DNA from: Micavibrio sp. UBA5572
Lineage (GTDB): Bacteria; Pseudomonadota; Alphaproteobacteria; Micavibrionales; Micavibrionaceae
Assembly: GCA_002425415.1 (NCBI GenBank)
Contig: DIMG01000024.1
Coordinates: forward strand, 1,328-65,327
DNA: 64,000 bases
Direction of reading: 5' to 3'
The notes beneath the pieces are model-generated. The model saw nothing but the letters and a program-made list of their open reading frames with translations, was not told the DNA's origin and made no database searches. Positions 53,521 through 62,301 of the stretch are shown in pieces (position 1 is the stretch's first letter; each line of letters starts with the position of its first letter). A program made the position numbers and the translations under genes.

Positions 53521-54323
53521 TATGCTACCCGCTTATCAGCTTTTGCAACTTCGCCTGAGTCAACCGCATCGAGATGGCGAACCATAATGGCAAAGAACTC
53601 TGCACTGAAGGCTTGCAGTCTGTCGCCATACCGCGCCAAAGATGTCGAAAAAACATTATAGGATACCATTGCCGGAATAGCCGCGACCAGCCCCATTGCG
53701 GTTGCGAACAACGCTTCGGCAATACCAGGAGCCACGACCGCCAAAGATGTATTATTCATGGCTGCAATCGCAGTAAAAGAATTCATAATTCCCCATACCG
53801 TTCCGAACAGACCGATAAAGGTTGCGGTTGATCCTGTTGTTGCCAAAAATGTCATGCCGCGTTCCAAGAGAAGCATCTCGCGACCGATGGCTAAGGACAT
53901 TGACCTCTCAACACGTTGTTTCAAGCTCGCTTGCAAAAGTTCGGATTTTGGAATCCCTGCGGCTACACCAGCTTGCCATTCTTCCATCCCTGCGGTGAAT
54001 GTTGCCAAAAGAGGGTCTGCCGGACTTTTCTTGACGCGCTGGAATAATTTATCCAAAGCTTCGCCAGACCAGAATGCATCTTCAAAACGATCAGCGCGAC
54101 GATTCAGTTTTTTAAGTGCTATGCGTTTTGAAATAATAATCGTCCAACACCAGATCGACATAAAAATCAGCAAAATCATAACTGATTTTACAATCATGTC
54201 CGCATTCATAAACAATCCCAATACCGAAAGATCGTGCATCGGGGCAGCCACCGCACCAGAGGTCACGGTCGAAATTGTGTCAGAGGCAACAGGTGTCGTG
54301 GCAGTCAGAGCAGCATCAGGCAT
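53520..54323 (-). CDS. tolQ: TolQ/ExbB-family motor protein
   Basis: A 267-residue inner-membrane protein with three membrane segments. The characteristic TM2-TM3 region includes MTFLATTGSTATFIGLFGTVWGIMNSFTAIAAMNNTSLAVVAPGIAEALFATAMGLVAAIPAMVSYN. It forms the channel of the TolQ-TolR motor. Its 5' end overlaps the ybgC 3' end by 8 bases, and its 3' end overlaps tolR, so the operon is tightly coupled. Confidence 0.96.
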   Translation of the reverse strand: MPDAALTATTPVASDTISTVTSGAVAAPMHDLSVLGLFMNADMIVKSVMILLIFMSIWCWTIIISKRIALKKLNRRADRFEDAFWSGEALDKLFQRVKKSPADPLLATFTAGMEEWQAGVAAGIPKSELLQASLKQRVERSMSLAIGREMLLLERGMTFLATTGSTATFIGLFGTVWGIMNSFTAIAAMNNTSLAVVAPGIAEALFATAMGLVAAIPAMVSYNVFSTSLARYGDRLQAFSAEFFAIMVRHLDAVDSGEVAKADKRVA

Positions 54324-54735
54324 TTGCAGTGTCCATCTCTTTTAAAAAAAATTTCTTTATCTCTTCGGGGATTTTAGCCGGACGGCCGTTTTGTTCACTG
54401 ACGAATACCAGTAAAACGGTCATCACGAAAATATCCCCCGCATTCCTGACAACTTTTTGTTCCATCACAAAACTTGTATTCTTTACAGAAAGAATCCGAG
54501 TTTGAACAATGAGAGAGTCATCCAGTTTGCTGGGTGCAAGATACTCGGCTTCTATTTTTTTGACAACGATAATTGTGCCTGTTTGGTCACGAACTCCGCT
54601 ATTTTCGAAACCCATGGCACGTAGATATTCCGTACGAGCGCGTTCGCAAAATTTCAGGTAGTTGGCATGGTAAACAACCCCTCCTGCATCGGTATCGTCA
54701 TAATAAACGCGTATTGGAAAATCGTGGGTAAGCAT
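54316..54735 (-). CDS. ybgC: Acyl-CoA thioesterase, YbgC/4-hydroxybenzoyl-CoA thioesterase family
   Basis: A 139-residue hotdog-fold thioesterase. The start at 54735 lies one base after the ruvB stop; the longer open frame runs into ruvB. The family motif YYDDTDAGGVVYHANYLKFCERARTEYLR holds the catalytic aspartate (DTDAGG). It hydrolyses short acyl-CoAs or acyl-ACP. It is the usual first gene of the tol operon and may link phospholipid synthesis to envelope constriction. Confidence 0.95.
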   Translation of the reverse strand: MLTHDFPIRVYYDDTDAGGVVYHANYLKFCERARTEYLRAMGFENSGVRDQTGTIIVVKKIEAEYLAPSKLDDSLIVQTRILSVKNTSFVMEQKVVRNAGDIFVMTVLLVFVSEQNGRPAKIPEEIKKFFLKEMDTANA

Positions 54736-54736
54736 G

Positions 54737-55777
54737 TCAATCAAACAATCCGGTTTCATCGACAATCGAATTTGGCGGCGTGAGCCCCAAATAGGCGTAG
54801 CCTGCCGCCGAAAGCATCCGGCCACGTGGCGTACGGTTAATCAACCCTTGTTGCAACAGATATGGCTCAACCACGTCTTCGACAACATCCCGCTGTTCTG
54901 CCAGAATAGCCGCCATAGTTTCGATCCCGACAGGCCCCCCTGCATATTTTTCAGCAATCGTGCGCAAATAACGACGATCCATGCTGTCCAAACCGGTATG
55001 GTCGACATCAAGACGATTCAGTGCTGCGTCTGCGGCTTTGGCATCGATTATGCCCCCACCGAGTATGTCGGCAAAGTCGCGCACACGGCGGGTCAAGCGT
55101 CCGGCCAGACGGGGTGTACCACGACAGCGTTTGGCAATTTCAAATGCGCCGTCATCGGTCATTCCAATATCAAGCAGTCTGGCAATCCGTTTGACAATCG
55201 TTGCCAATTCCTGTGCTTCATAAAATTCCAGACGCAGCGGAATACCAAAGCGATCGCGCAGTGGGTTGGTCAACAATCCCGAACGGGTTGTTGCCCCCAC
55301 AAGAGTAAAAGGCGGCAATTCAATTTGAACAGAACGAGCCGCAGGGCCTTCGCCAATCACCAAATCCAGTTTCCGGTCTTCCATGGCCGGATAGAGAATT
55401 TCTTCAACAACCGGAGACAGGCGGTGAATTTCGTCAATAAACAAGACATCATAGGGCTGTAAATTGGTTAAAATGGCTGCCAGATCCCCTGCCCGCGCGA
55501 TGACAGGGCCGGATGTGGCACGAAATCCAACACCCAATTCCTTTGCTACGATCTGCGCAAGGGTCGTCTTTCCAAGCCCAGGAGGGCCAAAAAACAGAAC
55601 ATGATCGAGAGCATCTTTACGGGATTTTGCAGCTTCAACAAATACTTTAAGATTTGCCCGTAGCCCCTTCTGACCAATGAACTCTTCGAGTGTTTGAGGG
55701 CGCAACGATCCATCATCCCTCTTTTCATCATCAAGAGGAACGGGAGACAGATCATTGTCTTTCAGGGCTTGGGTCAT
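54737..55777 (-). CDS. ruvB: Holliday junction branch-migration ATPase
   Basis: A 346-residue AAA+ motor that drives branch migration with RuvA. The N-terminal segment [12 protein letters not shown], Walker [14 protein letters not shown], Walker [12 protein letters not shown], sensor [19 protein letters not shown] and the C-terminal winged-helix stretch [17 protein letters not shown] are all intact. It follows ruvA after 66 bases and precedes ybgC. Confidence 0.98.
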   Translation of the reverse strand: MTQALKDNDLSPVPLDDEKRDDGSLRPQTLEEFIGQKGLRANLKVFVEAAKSRKDALDHVLFFGPPGLGKTTLAQIVAKELGVGFRATSGPVIARAGDLAAILTNLQPYDVLFIDEIHRLSPVVEEILYPAMEDRKLDLVIGEGPAARSVQIELPPFTLVGATTRSGLLTNPLRDRFGIPLRLEFYEAQELATIVKRIARLLDIGMTDDGAFEIAKRCRGTPRLAGRLTRRVRDFADILGGGIIDAKAADAALNRLDVDHTGLDSMDRRYLRTIAEKYAGGPVGIETMAAILAEQRDVVEDVVEPYLLQQGLINRTPRGRMLSAAGYAYLGLTPPNSIVDETGLFD

Positions 55778-55843
55778 ATAATCCGTCCGATTCGCTAGGT
55801 TTTTCCAGTTTGCGATAAGCGAGAGTGAGATGCAAGGGCGGGG

Positions 55844-56488
55844 TTACCCCGCGAGCTCCTTCAGGGCTGATTTTAGCAAGACATCAAATGATATATTATC
55901 ATTAGTTTTTTGGCGAGCGGACATGACTGCGGAAAACGCTTCGGCGCGACCATAGCCCAGATTAACCAAGGCCGAAATGGCATCCTGATCCAGAGACAGG
56001 TCTATTGCCGGTTCTTCGGATTTTGTTTTTGCTGATTTTAAGGGTTTGGTGGCGGGTGGTTGGTGAACCGAAGCCCCCAATGTCATGTGTTGCACTTTAT
56101 CTTTGAGTTCCGAAGCGATACGGGAGGCCAGTTTGGGTCCCACTCCTTCAGCCTGACGTAAAACATTCACATCATTCGAAGCAATCACCACTGCCAGACG
56201 CTCTGCCGGACAGACTGTCAATATGGCCAGAGCCGAACGAGCTCCGACACCCTGCACACCTGTCAAAAGGCGAAACCAGTCGCGTTCCTGCATCGATGAA
56301 AAGCCAAAAAGGTGGATATGATCTTCGCGGACATGGGTTTCGATCATCAAGGCTGCGGGATCACCGATCCCCCCAATCAATCCCAATGTCCGGCCACTGG
56401 CAAAGACATGGTATCCGACCCCCCCGACATCAAGAATCAGACTGTCGGTCATCAGCGTGTCAATTTTTCCGGTCAATTTTGCAAACAT
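55844..56488 (-). CDS. ruvA: Holliday junction DNA-binding protein
   Basis: A 214-residue tetrameric junction-binding protein. Domain I is the N-terminal OB fold (MFAKLTGKIDTLMTDSLILDVGGVGYHVF). Domain II has the helix-hairpin-helix motifs (LLTGVQGVGARSALAIL and LRQAEGVGPKLASRIASELKDK). Domain III is the C-terminal RuvB-contact region (AISALVNLGYGRAEAFSAV). It starts 12 bases after ruvC. Confidence 0.98.
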   Translation of the reverse strand: MFAKLTGKIDTLMTDSLILDVGGVGYHVFASGRTLGLIGGIGDPAALMIETHVREDHIHLFGFSSMQERDWFRLLTGVQGVGARSALAILTVCPAERLAVVIASNDVNVLRQAEGVGPKLASRIASELKDKVQHMTLGASVHQPPATKPLKSAKTKSEEPAIDLSLDQDAISALVNLGYGRAEAFSAVMSARQKTNDNISFDVLLKSALKELAG

Positions 56489-56500
56489 AACTTTGCCTCT

Positions 56501-56989
56501 TTATCCTGCTTTATACTGCGGTGATTGTGCATGATGTGCATGGCAAATTGCAACGGCTAAAGCATCGGCTGCATCAGCGGTTAATTCTCCTGCTTTGGGC
56601 AAAAGAACTTTTATCATCATACCGATTTGATCTTTGCCTGCATGTCCGACACCAACAACCGTTTTTTTGACTGTGTTGGCTGAATATTCTGCGACCTCAA
56701 GGCCTGAGCGGGCGGGGGCAACGATGGCAACACCACGGGCTTGCCCCAGTTTCAGGGAAGAGGCCGCGTTTTTATTGACAAAAGTTTCTTCAATCGCGGC
56801 TATTTGAGGATGCCATTGCTGTACTATTTTTGAAAGTTCTGTATCGATGCGGTTAAGGCGAGTTGCCATGGACTCGGTCGGTTTGGACAAAATAACTCCT
56901 GCGGCCAAAAACGTCAGACGCGAGCCTTCAGATTCTATCACTCCCCACCCCGTTCTTTCCAATCCCGGATCAATCCCCAGTATGCGCAC
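56501..56989 (-). CDS. ruvC: Holliday junction resolvase
   Basis: A 162-residue RNase H-fold endonuclease. I start it at the GTG at 56989, just before the first conserved strand (VRILGIDPGLERTGWGV with the catalytic Asp), with GAGGG upstream. A longer frame would overlap yebC by 44 bases. The catalytic residues D (GIDPG), E (AIEETFV), and the DAAD stretch (LTADAADALAVAICHAH) are present. Confidence 0.96.
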   Translation of the reverse strand: MRILGIDPGLERTGWGVIESEGSRLTFLAAGVILSKPTESMATRLNRIDTELSKIVQQWHPQIAAIEETFVNKNAASSLKLGQARGVAIVAPARSGLEVAEYSANTVKKTVVGVGHAGKDQIGMMIKVLLPKAGELTADAADALAVAICHAHHAQSPQYKAG

Positions 56990-56993
56990 CCGA

Positions 56994-57746
56994 TTATCCC
57001 TCTGCCAGTTTTTGGAGGTCTTCATCACTGATTTCAAAGTTCATGATTACATTTTGGACATCATCGCTGTCTTCCAAGGCATCAATCATTTTCAGGATTG
57101 TCCGCACCGTTTCGCCATCAACTTCTGTCATGATGTTCGGACGGAATGTCAGCTCGGCTTTTTCTGCTTCACCAAATTTTTCTTCCAAAGCATCGCGGGC
57201 GCTAATAAAACCCTCAGGCGTTGTGGTGATTTCGTGTGTGTCTTCATTGCTTTCGACATTGCTTGCTCCGGCTTCCAAGGCTGCTTCAAACATTGAATCA
57301 ACATCCGCGACATTTGCCGGATAGGCAATCAGGCCAATATGGTCAAACATAAACCCAACCGACCCTGTTTCTCCCAAATTCCCACCGTATTTCACAAAGC
57401 AGGAACGAACATAAGATGCCGTTCTATTCTTATTGTCTGTCAGGGCTTCGACAATTACCGCTACGCCATTTAACGCATAGCCTTCATAACGCATTTCTTC
57501 ATAGTTTTCGTTATTTCCCGCACCAGTCCCCGCATCAATTGATTTTTTAATGCGGTCATTGGGCATATTTTCCGCCCGCGCTGCTAAAATTGCATTTCTA
57601 AGTCGTGCATTTGCCGAAGGATCCCCTCCACCGATTTTAGCAGCCACTTGGATTTCACGACCAAGTTTCGTAAATATTTTGGCTCGCTTTGCGTCTGCGC
57701 GGCCTTTTTTATGCATAATGTTTTTAAACTGGGAATGACCAGCCAT
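56994..57746 (-). CDS. yebC: YebC/PmpR-family transcription and translation factor
   Basis: A 250-residue protein of the TACO1/YebC family. It begins [32 protein letters not shown] and has the usual three-domain pattern. Some family members act as transcription regulators. Recent work shows that YebC proteins help ribosomes pass proline stretches. First gene of the yebC-ruvCAB group, with a 4-base gap to ruvC. Confidence 0.97.
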   Translation of the reverse strand: MAGHSQFKNIMHKKGRADAKRAKIFTKLGREIQVAAKIGGGDPSANARLRNAILAARAENMPNDRIKKSIDAGTGAGNNENYEEMRYEGYALNGVAVIVEALTDNKNRTASYVRSCFVKYGGNLGETGSVGFMFDHIGLIAYPANVADVDSMFEAALEAGASNVESNEDTHEITTTPEGFISARDALEEKFGEAEKAELTFRPNIMTEVDGETVRTILKMIDALEDSDDVQNVIMNFEISDEDLQKLAEG

Positions 57747-57970
57747 CACAGACTCTCCGTATATCCACTTGTAGAACTAGGGAATTAGCATGCAAGGTGC
57801 TGAATTGCAAGCCAATGAGTTTACCATAAAAACAATTTCAGATAGTCCTGTTTTTATTAACGAAAATTTACTATAATTAGGAGATATTGTTTACTCAAAC
57901 TATCCATTTTTTAAATACCCGTTTTGAATATTTGTGGGGCAAGCCTTGAACATCTTGCTAATTTGTTATT

Positions 57971-58582
57971 ATGACTTATAAATTTGACAAGGTTCGTATA
58001 TTAGTTGTTGAAGACAACGTTCCTATGCTTGAGATTTGCAAGTCACTTTTGCTGACTTTTGGGGTGGGAGAAGTTCTCTCGGCCAAAAACGGTGAGGACG
58101 GGTATCAGGTTTTTAGAAAAGAAAATCCTGATATGGTTATAGCAGATTGGATGATGCACCCGACAGATGGTATTTCGCTGACGCGCCGTATCCGAAACGA
58201 CCCTTCCAGTCCCAACCCTTATGCTCCTATTATTTTAATGACGGGCTTTAGCGAGAAAAAGCGTGTTGTTCAGGCTCGTGATGCTGGCGTGACAGAATTT
58301 TTGGTCAAACCATTTACTGCGAAAGATCTCTATAAGAGAATTGCGCAGATCATTGAGCGTCCACGCCAATTCGTACGAAGCGAAGACTTTTTTGGTCCTG
58401 ATCGTCGTCGCAAAGCTGATACTGAATTTAATGGCCCATTGAAAAGAGAGAGTGATGCTGGGCTTGCCGCCAAACAAAAACAAAGAATGCAATCTGCATC
58501 GCTTCATCTTGATAAATTGCGAGACAAGGCCGGATTAAGCAAAGGCGACAAAATTAACGTGACAGATATTGATTTCTCGTGA
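57971..58582 (+). CDS. Response regulator, REC domain with charged tail
   Basis: A 203-residue protein. Residues 8-125 form a receiver domain: acid pair E14/D15, phosphate-accepting D59 (VIADWMM), the T of MTGF, and the K of VKPF. There is no DNA-binding or enzymatic output domain. Instead a basic tail begins with FFGPDRRRK and is rich in K, R and D. It is adjacent to the next gene (7-base gap), which is likely its partner. A histidine kinase was not found in the window. Confidence 0.88.
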   Translation: MTYKFDKVRILVVEDNVPMLEICKSLLLTFGVGEVLSAKNGEDGYQVFRKENPDMVIADWMMHPTDGISLTRRIRNDPSSPNPYAPIILMTGFSEKKRVVQARDAGVTEFLVKPFTAKDLYKRIAQIIERPRQFVRSEDFFGPDRRRKADTEFNGPLKRESDAGLAAKQKQRMQSASLHLDKLRDKAGLSKGDKINVTDIDFS

Positions 58583-58589
58583 GACCCAG

Positions 58590-59132
58590 ATGACAAAAGA
58601 CAAAGACGCACATTACAATCTTGCTCCTAAAAGAAAAGCTGATTTTCACACTCCGCCAAACCATCTAAAAATGAAGGTTGGTTATGGTGGATTATCGGAA
58701 AATATTCTTGAAAAGGCGCAGGCTCTTCTTGAAAATAATACGGCTGATTTTCGTCCCTTGGGCGAGATGTATCTGGAATCCATGATGCGTGGTGTTGCGG
58801 CAGTCAAAGCTTTGCCTGAAGGCAAAACAAACGATGAACGATTGATTTCCGCTATTCTTTTTCCAACCATGCAGCTTAAGGCCAATGGCGGAATGTTCCA
58901 TTATAGCCTTGTTACACAAATTTCCGACCGATTGATTCAATTTCTTGAAGTTGTGGATGAGGTCGATCAGGAGGCTATAGAAATTATTATGGCTTTTCAT
59001 ACGACCGTTCGTGCCATTTTATTGGGACAAATCCGTGGGGATGGAGGGCAACGCGGCAAAGATCTTCTGAATGCCCTGATTGACGCTTGCTATCGATATT
59101 TCGAAAAATATCCCGAAAAAAAGCCGCGCTAG
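58590..59132 (+). CDS. Unrecognised helical protein paired with the response regulator
   Basis: A 180-residue protein from the ATG at 58590 (the frame upstream would begin at TTG within the response regulator gene). Mainly helical, soluble and without a known motif. It contains GGLSENILEKAQALLENNTADFRPLGEMYLESMMRGVAAVK, and QLKANGGMFHYSLVTQISDRLIQFLEVVDEVDQEAIEIIMAFHTTVRAILLGQI. The histidines could serve a phosphotransfer or phosphatase role, but this is not established. Position suggests that it works with the REC protein. Confidence 0.78.
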   Translation: MTKDKDAHYNLAPKRKADFHTPPNHLKMKVGYGGLSENILEKAQALLENNTADFRPLGEMYLESMMRGVAAVKALPEGKTNDERLISAILFPTMQLKANGGMFHYSLVTQISDRLIQFLEVVDEVDQEAIEIIMAFHTTVRAILLGQIRGDGGQRGKDLLNALIDACYRYFEKYPEKKPR

Positions 59133-59153
59133 ACCTGACAACTCCTGATACGG

Positions 59154-59957
59154 CTAAGTATTCAGGAGACGCGGACCCTTTCTCACCGGTTTGATACAAG
59201 TTGCTTTGCCTGATTTATCATCTGTTTCTACAAAGACTCCACATAGTGTTCCTTCCCCGTCTGCCGGAGACAATTTTTCCATGCTGATTTTTCTGGTAAA
59301 TCGCATGATCGGTGTTTCTGTTTTCATGCCAATAACAGAATTATAATCCCCCGTCATCCCTGCATCACATTGAAGAGCTGTGCCACCGGAAAGAATTTGG
59401 GCATCGGCTGTTGGAATATGCGTATGCGTTCCAATGACCGCTGAAACCCGCCCATCCAGATAATGCGCCATGGCCATTTTTTCACTGGTGGCTTCACCAT
59501 GAAAATCCAGAAAAATTGCATTCACGGATTTTCCCATCGGGTTCGCTCGAACAATTTGATCGACTGCGGCAAACGGATCATCCAAAGGATCCATAAACAA
59601 CCGCGCCATGGCATTGATAACCATTATTTTACGACCATCCGAAAGCGTATGAATGTAATGACCTTTTCCCGGGGTTGCCGCCGGATAGTTGATTGGGCGG
59701 ACAAGGCGAAGTTCCCGTTCGATATACGGAATCACTTCGCGCTGATCCCATGCATGATTACCCAAGGTAATCACATCGACTTTCAGATCAAAAAATTCTT
59801 TGCAAATTTTTTCATTGATCCCAATTCCATGCGCGGCATTTTCACCATTCACAATCACTACATCTGGAGAAAGTTGTTTTGAAACTTCGGGGAGAAAATT
59901 TGCCAGAGCATCGCGCCCTGCGCGCGCGACAATATCGCCGATAAATAATATTTTCAT
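59154..59957 (-). CDS. ymdB: Metallophosphoesterase, YmdB family
   Basis: A 267-residue phosphoesterase of the TIGR00282/YmdB type, which in Bacillus hydrolyses 2',3'-cyclic nucleotides. Metal-binding motifs are present: FIGDIVARAGRDAL (D), NGENAAHGIG (N, E), LGNHAWD (N-H), LDFHGEATSEK (H) and GTHTHIPTAD (H-x-H). It overlaps no gene, but 8 bases separate it from the cyclo-ligase. The 6S RNA-cyclo-ligase-ymdB order is conserved in alphaproteobacteria. Confidence 0.94.
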   Translation of the reverse strand: MKILFIGDIVARAGRDALANFLPEVSKQLSPDVVIVNGENAAHGIGINEKICKEFFDLKVDVITLGNHAWDQREVIPYIERELRLVRPINYPAATPGKGHYIHTLSDGRKIMVINAMARLFMDPLDDPFAAVDQIVRANPMGKSVNAIFLDFHGEATSEKMAMAHYLDGRVSAVIGTHTHIPTADAQILSGGTALQCDAGMTGDYNSVIGMKTETPIMRFTRKISMEKLSPADGEGTLCGVFVETDDKSGKATCIKPVRKGPRLLNT

Positions 59958-59965
59958 TTATTTTC

Positions 59966-60541
59966 CTAACGTCGAAAATCAAAGATTCTTTGCTGGGTTA
60001 CAACAAAATCCAACTTCTGGTCATGAGGCTCTGTTGGCAAAGCCAATAAAACGGCCTGTTCTGCATAGGCCATACCAATTGCCAGAATTGACTTTTTTTG
60101 TCTTAGTTCTGCAATTGTGGCATCATAATGCCCTTGCCCATAGCCGATACGATTTCCTTGTGTATCAAATGCAAGAAGTGGAACAATCAAAATATCCGGT
60201 GTAACATCGAGTTTTTCGACGGGTTCAAAAATTCCCATTTGCCCTTTTTCCAAAGCTGTTGTTTTTTCCCATTGAGCAAAAAGTAAAGGCTTACCGCTCC
60301 CTTGAATAATCGGTAGGCAAACAGAATGGTCTTTTTGCCACAATCTTTCCACTAATGGACTGACATCAAGTTCCGAGCCAACCGGAAAATAAGCCGATAT
60401 AATTGTTTGTTCGGTCAACGGGATGGATTGAAAAAAAACATCGGCGGCTTGATCCGCCCAATCCGGCCAATCTGGATTGTTTTGCAATTGATCTCGATGG
60501 CGTTTGGCATATTGGCGAATGTCGTTTTTTTCGGAAGTCAT
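59966..60541 (-). CDS. fthC: 5-formyltetrahydrofolate cyclo-ligase
   Basis: Converts 5-formyltetrahydrofolate to 5,10-methenyltetrahydrofolate with ATP. It is 191 residues. ISAYFPVGSELDVSPLVERLW and the signature VPLLAFDTQGNRIGYGQGHYD, with the ATP loop GYGQGHYD, identify it. In Escherichia coli the orthologue is ygfA/fau, co-transcribed with 6S RNA. Here too the 6S gene lies directly upstream. Confidence 0.94.
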   Translation of the reverse strand: MTSEKNDIRQYAKRHRDQLQNNPDWPDWADQAADVFFQSIPLTEQTIISAYFPVGSELDVSPLVERLWQKDHSVCLPIIQGSGKPLLFAQWEKTTALEKGQMGIFEPVEKLDVTPDILIVPLLAFDTQGNRIGYGQGHYDATIAELRQKKSILAIGMAYAEQAVLLALPTEPHDQKLDFVVTQQRIFDFRR

Positions 60542-60564
60542 TTTACCTGCTTCAAAAATTAAGT

Positions 60565-60735
60565 GGGAGCCACAAAGGCCGTGTCAGCGTATGATCCGCG
60601 ATGACCCTGTTAAACAGGTGGGCACCGTATGTCCAAAGCCACGGCTATGAACAGGAACAGCTCCCTCGCAAGATTTGTATCGGTCAGTGGGATAAATGCC
60701 AATCACGCACCCCGCAGCATCCCGCGAGGGTTATA
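60565..60735 (-). ncRNA. ssrS: 6S RNA
   Basis: The gap between zapA and the cyclo-ligase has a structured RNA on the minus strand. Its hallmarks are the conserved open-bubble sequence CACTGACCGATAC (compare CCCTGAGCCGATAT in Escherichia coli 6S) at about 60677-60690, and a long imperfect hairpin bringing the two arms together. The location, immediately before the cyclo-ligase gene and next to zapA, is the standard 6S position. 6S RNA binds housekeeping RNA polymerase in stationary phase. Ends are estimated. Confidence 0.88.
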
Positions 60736-60770
60736 CACTATCTTTCTCTTAAAAACAAAAGATTCAAAAA

Positions 60771-61133
60771 TCAGGCTTTTTGAACGCGAATGCAGAGTTG
60801 TTCGACACGTTCGGTCATTTTTGAAATCAAGGTCGTGATTTCCTGTTCATCCGAAGGCGGCAAGCCCTGATAGGTGATCGTTCTTGGCTCGTTATGTGCT
60901 TTTTCTGCCGCCTGACCTGCTGCATTGGCTTTTTCGTGCATGTCAAACACCTCGTCTGCCAATAGCAAAGATGCCAGCATCATTGCTTGCGACCTGCTAC
61001 CTGCCGCAGCATCCGAGACTTCTTTTATTCTTTGGTCAACATAAGCGCCTAGTTGAAACACGCGGTCTTCCTGACCATCGTCACAAGCAACCGGATAATG
61101 TCTTCCGTCAATCTGAATGGTTATATCTGCCAT
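60771..61133 (-). CDS. zapA: Cell division protein ZapA
   Basis: A 120-residue FtsZ-ring stabiliser. The N-terminal MADITIQIDGRHYPVACDDGQEDRVFQLGAYVDQRIKEVSDAAAGSRSQAMMLASLLLADEVFDM is the ZapA globular domain. The C-terminus is a helical coiled coil, as expected (about 70-118). It is next to 6S RNA, a common arrangement, and follows the coiled-coil gene by 8 bases. Confidence 0.94.
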   Translation of the reverse strand: MADITIQIDGRHYPVACDDGQEDRVFQLGAYVDQRIKEVSDAAAGSRSQAMMLASLLLADEVFDMHEKANAAGQAAEKAHNEPRTITYQGLPPSDEQEITTLISKMTERVEQLCIRVQKA

Positions 61134-61141
61134 ATTCCCCC

Positions 61142-61618
61142 CTAGGCTCCGGCTTCACGTAGTAATCGTTGAACCTTATCAATTGTCGAATCCAGTCTGC
61201 CCGCCAAGATCAATGCGGATTGGTCATTGGCAATTTTGTGGGCAGCAGACGGCGCACCCCAAGTTTGCCCAAACAAATCAATTTGTGGGTCTGTTGATTT
61301 TTTTGATTGGTTTATCTTTGCATCAGCTAATTGCTTTCTGGATCTTTCCAGTTCTTCTTTCATAGCGAGGCGTTCTGCTGAAATTGTGGCTTCAACTCTG
61401 GAATGAACTTCAGATTCAATGTGTTTACGGGCATCTTGCGAAATGCGGTTTGCGAAGTCTTCGCTGTCTTTGCGGGTAGCAAGAATGGTCATCTCGGCAT
61501 TGGCCAGCTTAAGATTTAAATCGTTAATTTCTGCTGATTTATGCGCCAAAAGCCCTTCAAGGCTGTTGATCGCGTCATTGAGGTAACTCAAATGCTCGTA
61601 TAATTTTTCTGCGGACAT
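61142..61618 (-). CDS. Coiled-coil protein upstream of zapA
   Basis: A 158-residue hydrophilic protein with a long helical coiled coil (about residues 15-105, e.g. LYEHLSYLNDAINSLEGLLAHKSAEINDLNLKLANAEM), followed by a short C-terminal region with DLFGQTWGAPSAAHKIANDQSALILAGRLDSTIDKVQRLLREAGA. I do not recognise a named family. Genes for short coiled-coil proteins often precede zapA in alphaproteobacteria, so a cell-division role is possible but not proven. Confidence 0.75.
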   Translation of the reverse strand: MSAEKLYEHLSYLNDAINSLEGLLAHKSAEINDLNLKLANAEMTILATRKDSEDFANRISQDARKHIESEVHSRVEATISAERLAMKEELERSRKQLADAKINQSKKSTDPQIDLFGQTWGAPSAAHKIANDQSALILAGRLDSTIDKVQRLLREAGA

Positions 61619-61751
61619 TGTTCTCCCGTACCTATTCTAGCCTATCTCTGGCCTTTGCAAACTTTTCCGGATTTATATCTGGCATAGCAAATTCGAAAAA
61701 GTTGCGTCAATAGAAGAATAGGGGAAAGGCAATAGTTATACCCACATCTTA

Positions 61752-61778
61752 TTCAAAGACTTACACCGAGTCTTTGAA
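61752..61778. repeat. Perfect inverted repeat (10-bp stem)
   Basis: TTCAAAGACT and AGTCTTTGAA are separated by seven bases (TACACCG). It lies 30 bases past the stop of the minus-strand gene at 61808. No uridine tract follows on the minus strand, so a standard terminator is doubtful. It may be an RNA hairpin or an operator. Confidence 0.55.
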
Positions 61779-61807
61779 CCTGACATGCTTTAACTTTCCA
61801 TGTTTTA

Positions 61808-62134
61808 TCAGAAAGCCATCTGAGGTTCACACGAAGAACGGTGCCTATCTTGTTGATAATGAATCATTTCTTTAGGTTGAGCAAATACGCCCGTGACTCT
61901 GTGAAAAGATGGCGCTAATGCTTCTTGCTGGTATACCAAGTAACTTCCAACATTTTTTGGTTCTCCGAGTTTATCAATAGAAATACGATCCCCTGATTTT
62001 AAATCCGGATTTTTGCAGACGACGTAGCAAAACTGATCCCCTCGCAAAAGTGCTTTATAAACCGTCAAAGACGGGTCTCTGGATGGTGACCATTCTCCAG
62101 CCCCAAGTTTGTCTAAAATACTTATATTTGTCAT
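61808..62134 (-). CDS. Unrecognised small protein (108 aa)
   Basis: A 108-residue soluble protein with a strong ribosome site (GGAGG about eight bases before the ATG at 62134); a longer frame starts further upstream but has no ribosome site. It has an N-terminal MTNISILDKLGAGEWSPSRDPSLTVYKALLRGDQFCYVVCK and a beta-rich middle (GDRISIDKLGEPKNVGSYLVYQQEALAP). The polar C-terminus is rich in His, Gln and Arg. I recognise no family. It is divergent from the transketolase gene and so probably monocistronic. Confidence 0.65.
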   Translation of the reverse strand: MTNISILDKLGAGEWSPSRDPSLTVYKALLRGDQFCYVVCKNPDLKSGDRISIDKLGEPKNVGSYLVYQQEALAPSFHRVTGVFAQPKEMIHYQQDRHRSSCEPQMAF

Positions 62135-62301
62135 AGCCACGCCTCCTTCAATTTTTCTTATTTTCCATTTGTCGGAAAGATATAGCAAATATTTACCTGA
62201 AAACGCAAAAAAAAACTATAAAAAGCCAAATGTTTCTCTATATTCCCTTCTCATCAGATAAAGACCCCGAAGACAAAGACTTCAAACTTAAGGACAAAAT
62301 C

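Noticed and set aside
54734..55462. 242-residue plus-strand frame opposite ruvB
   Set aside because: Shadow of ruvB on the other strand; the composition does not resemble a real protein.
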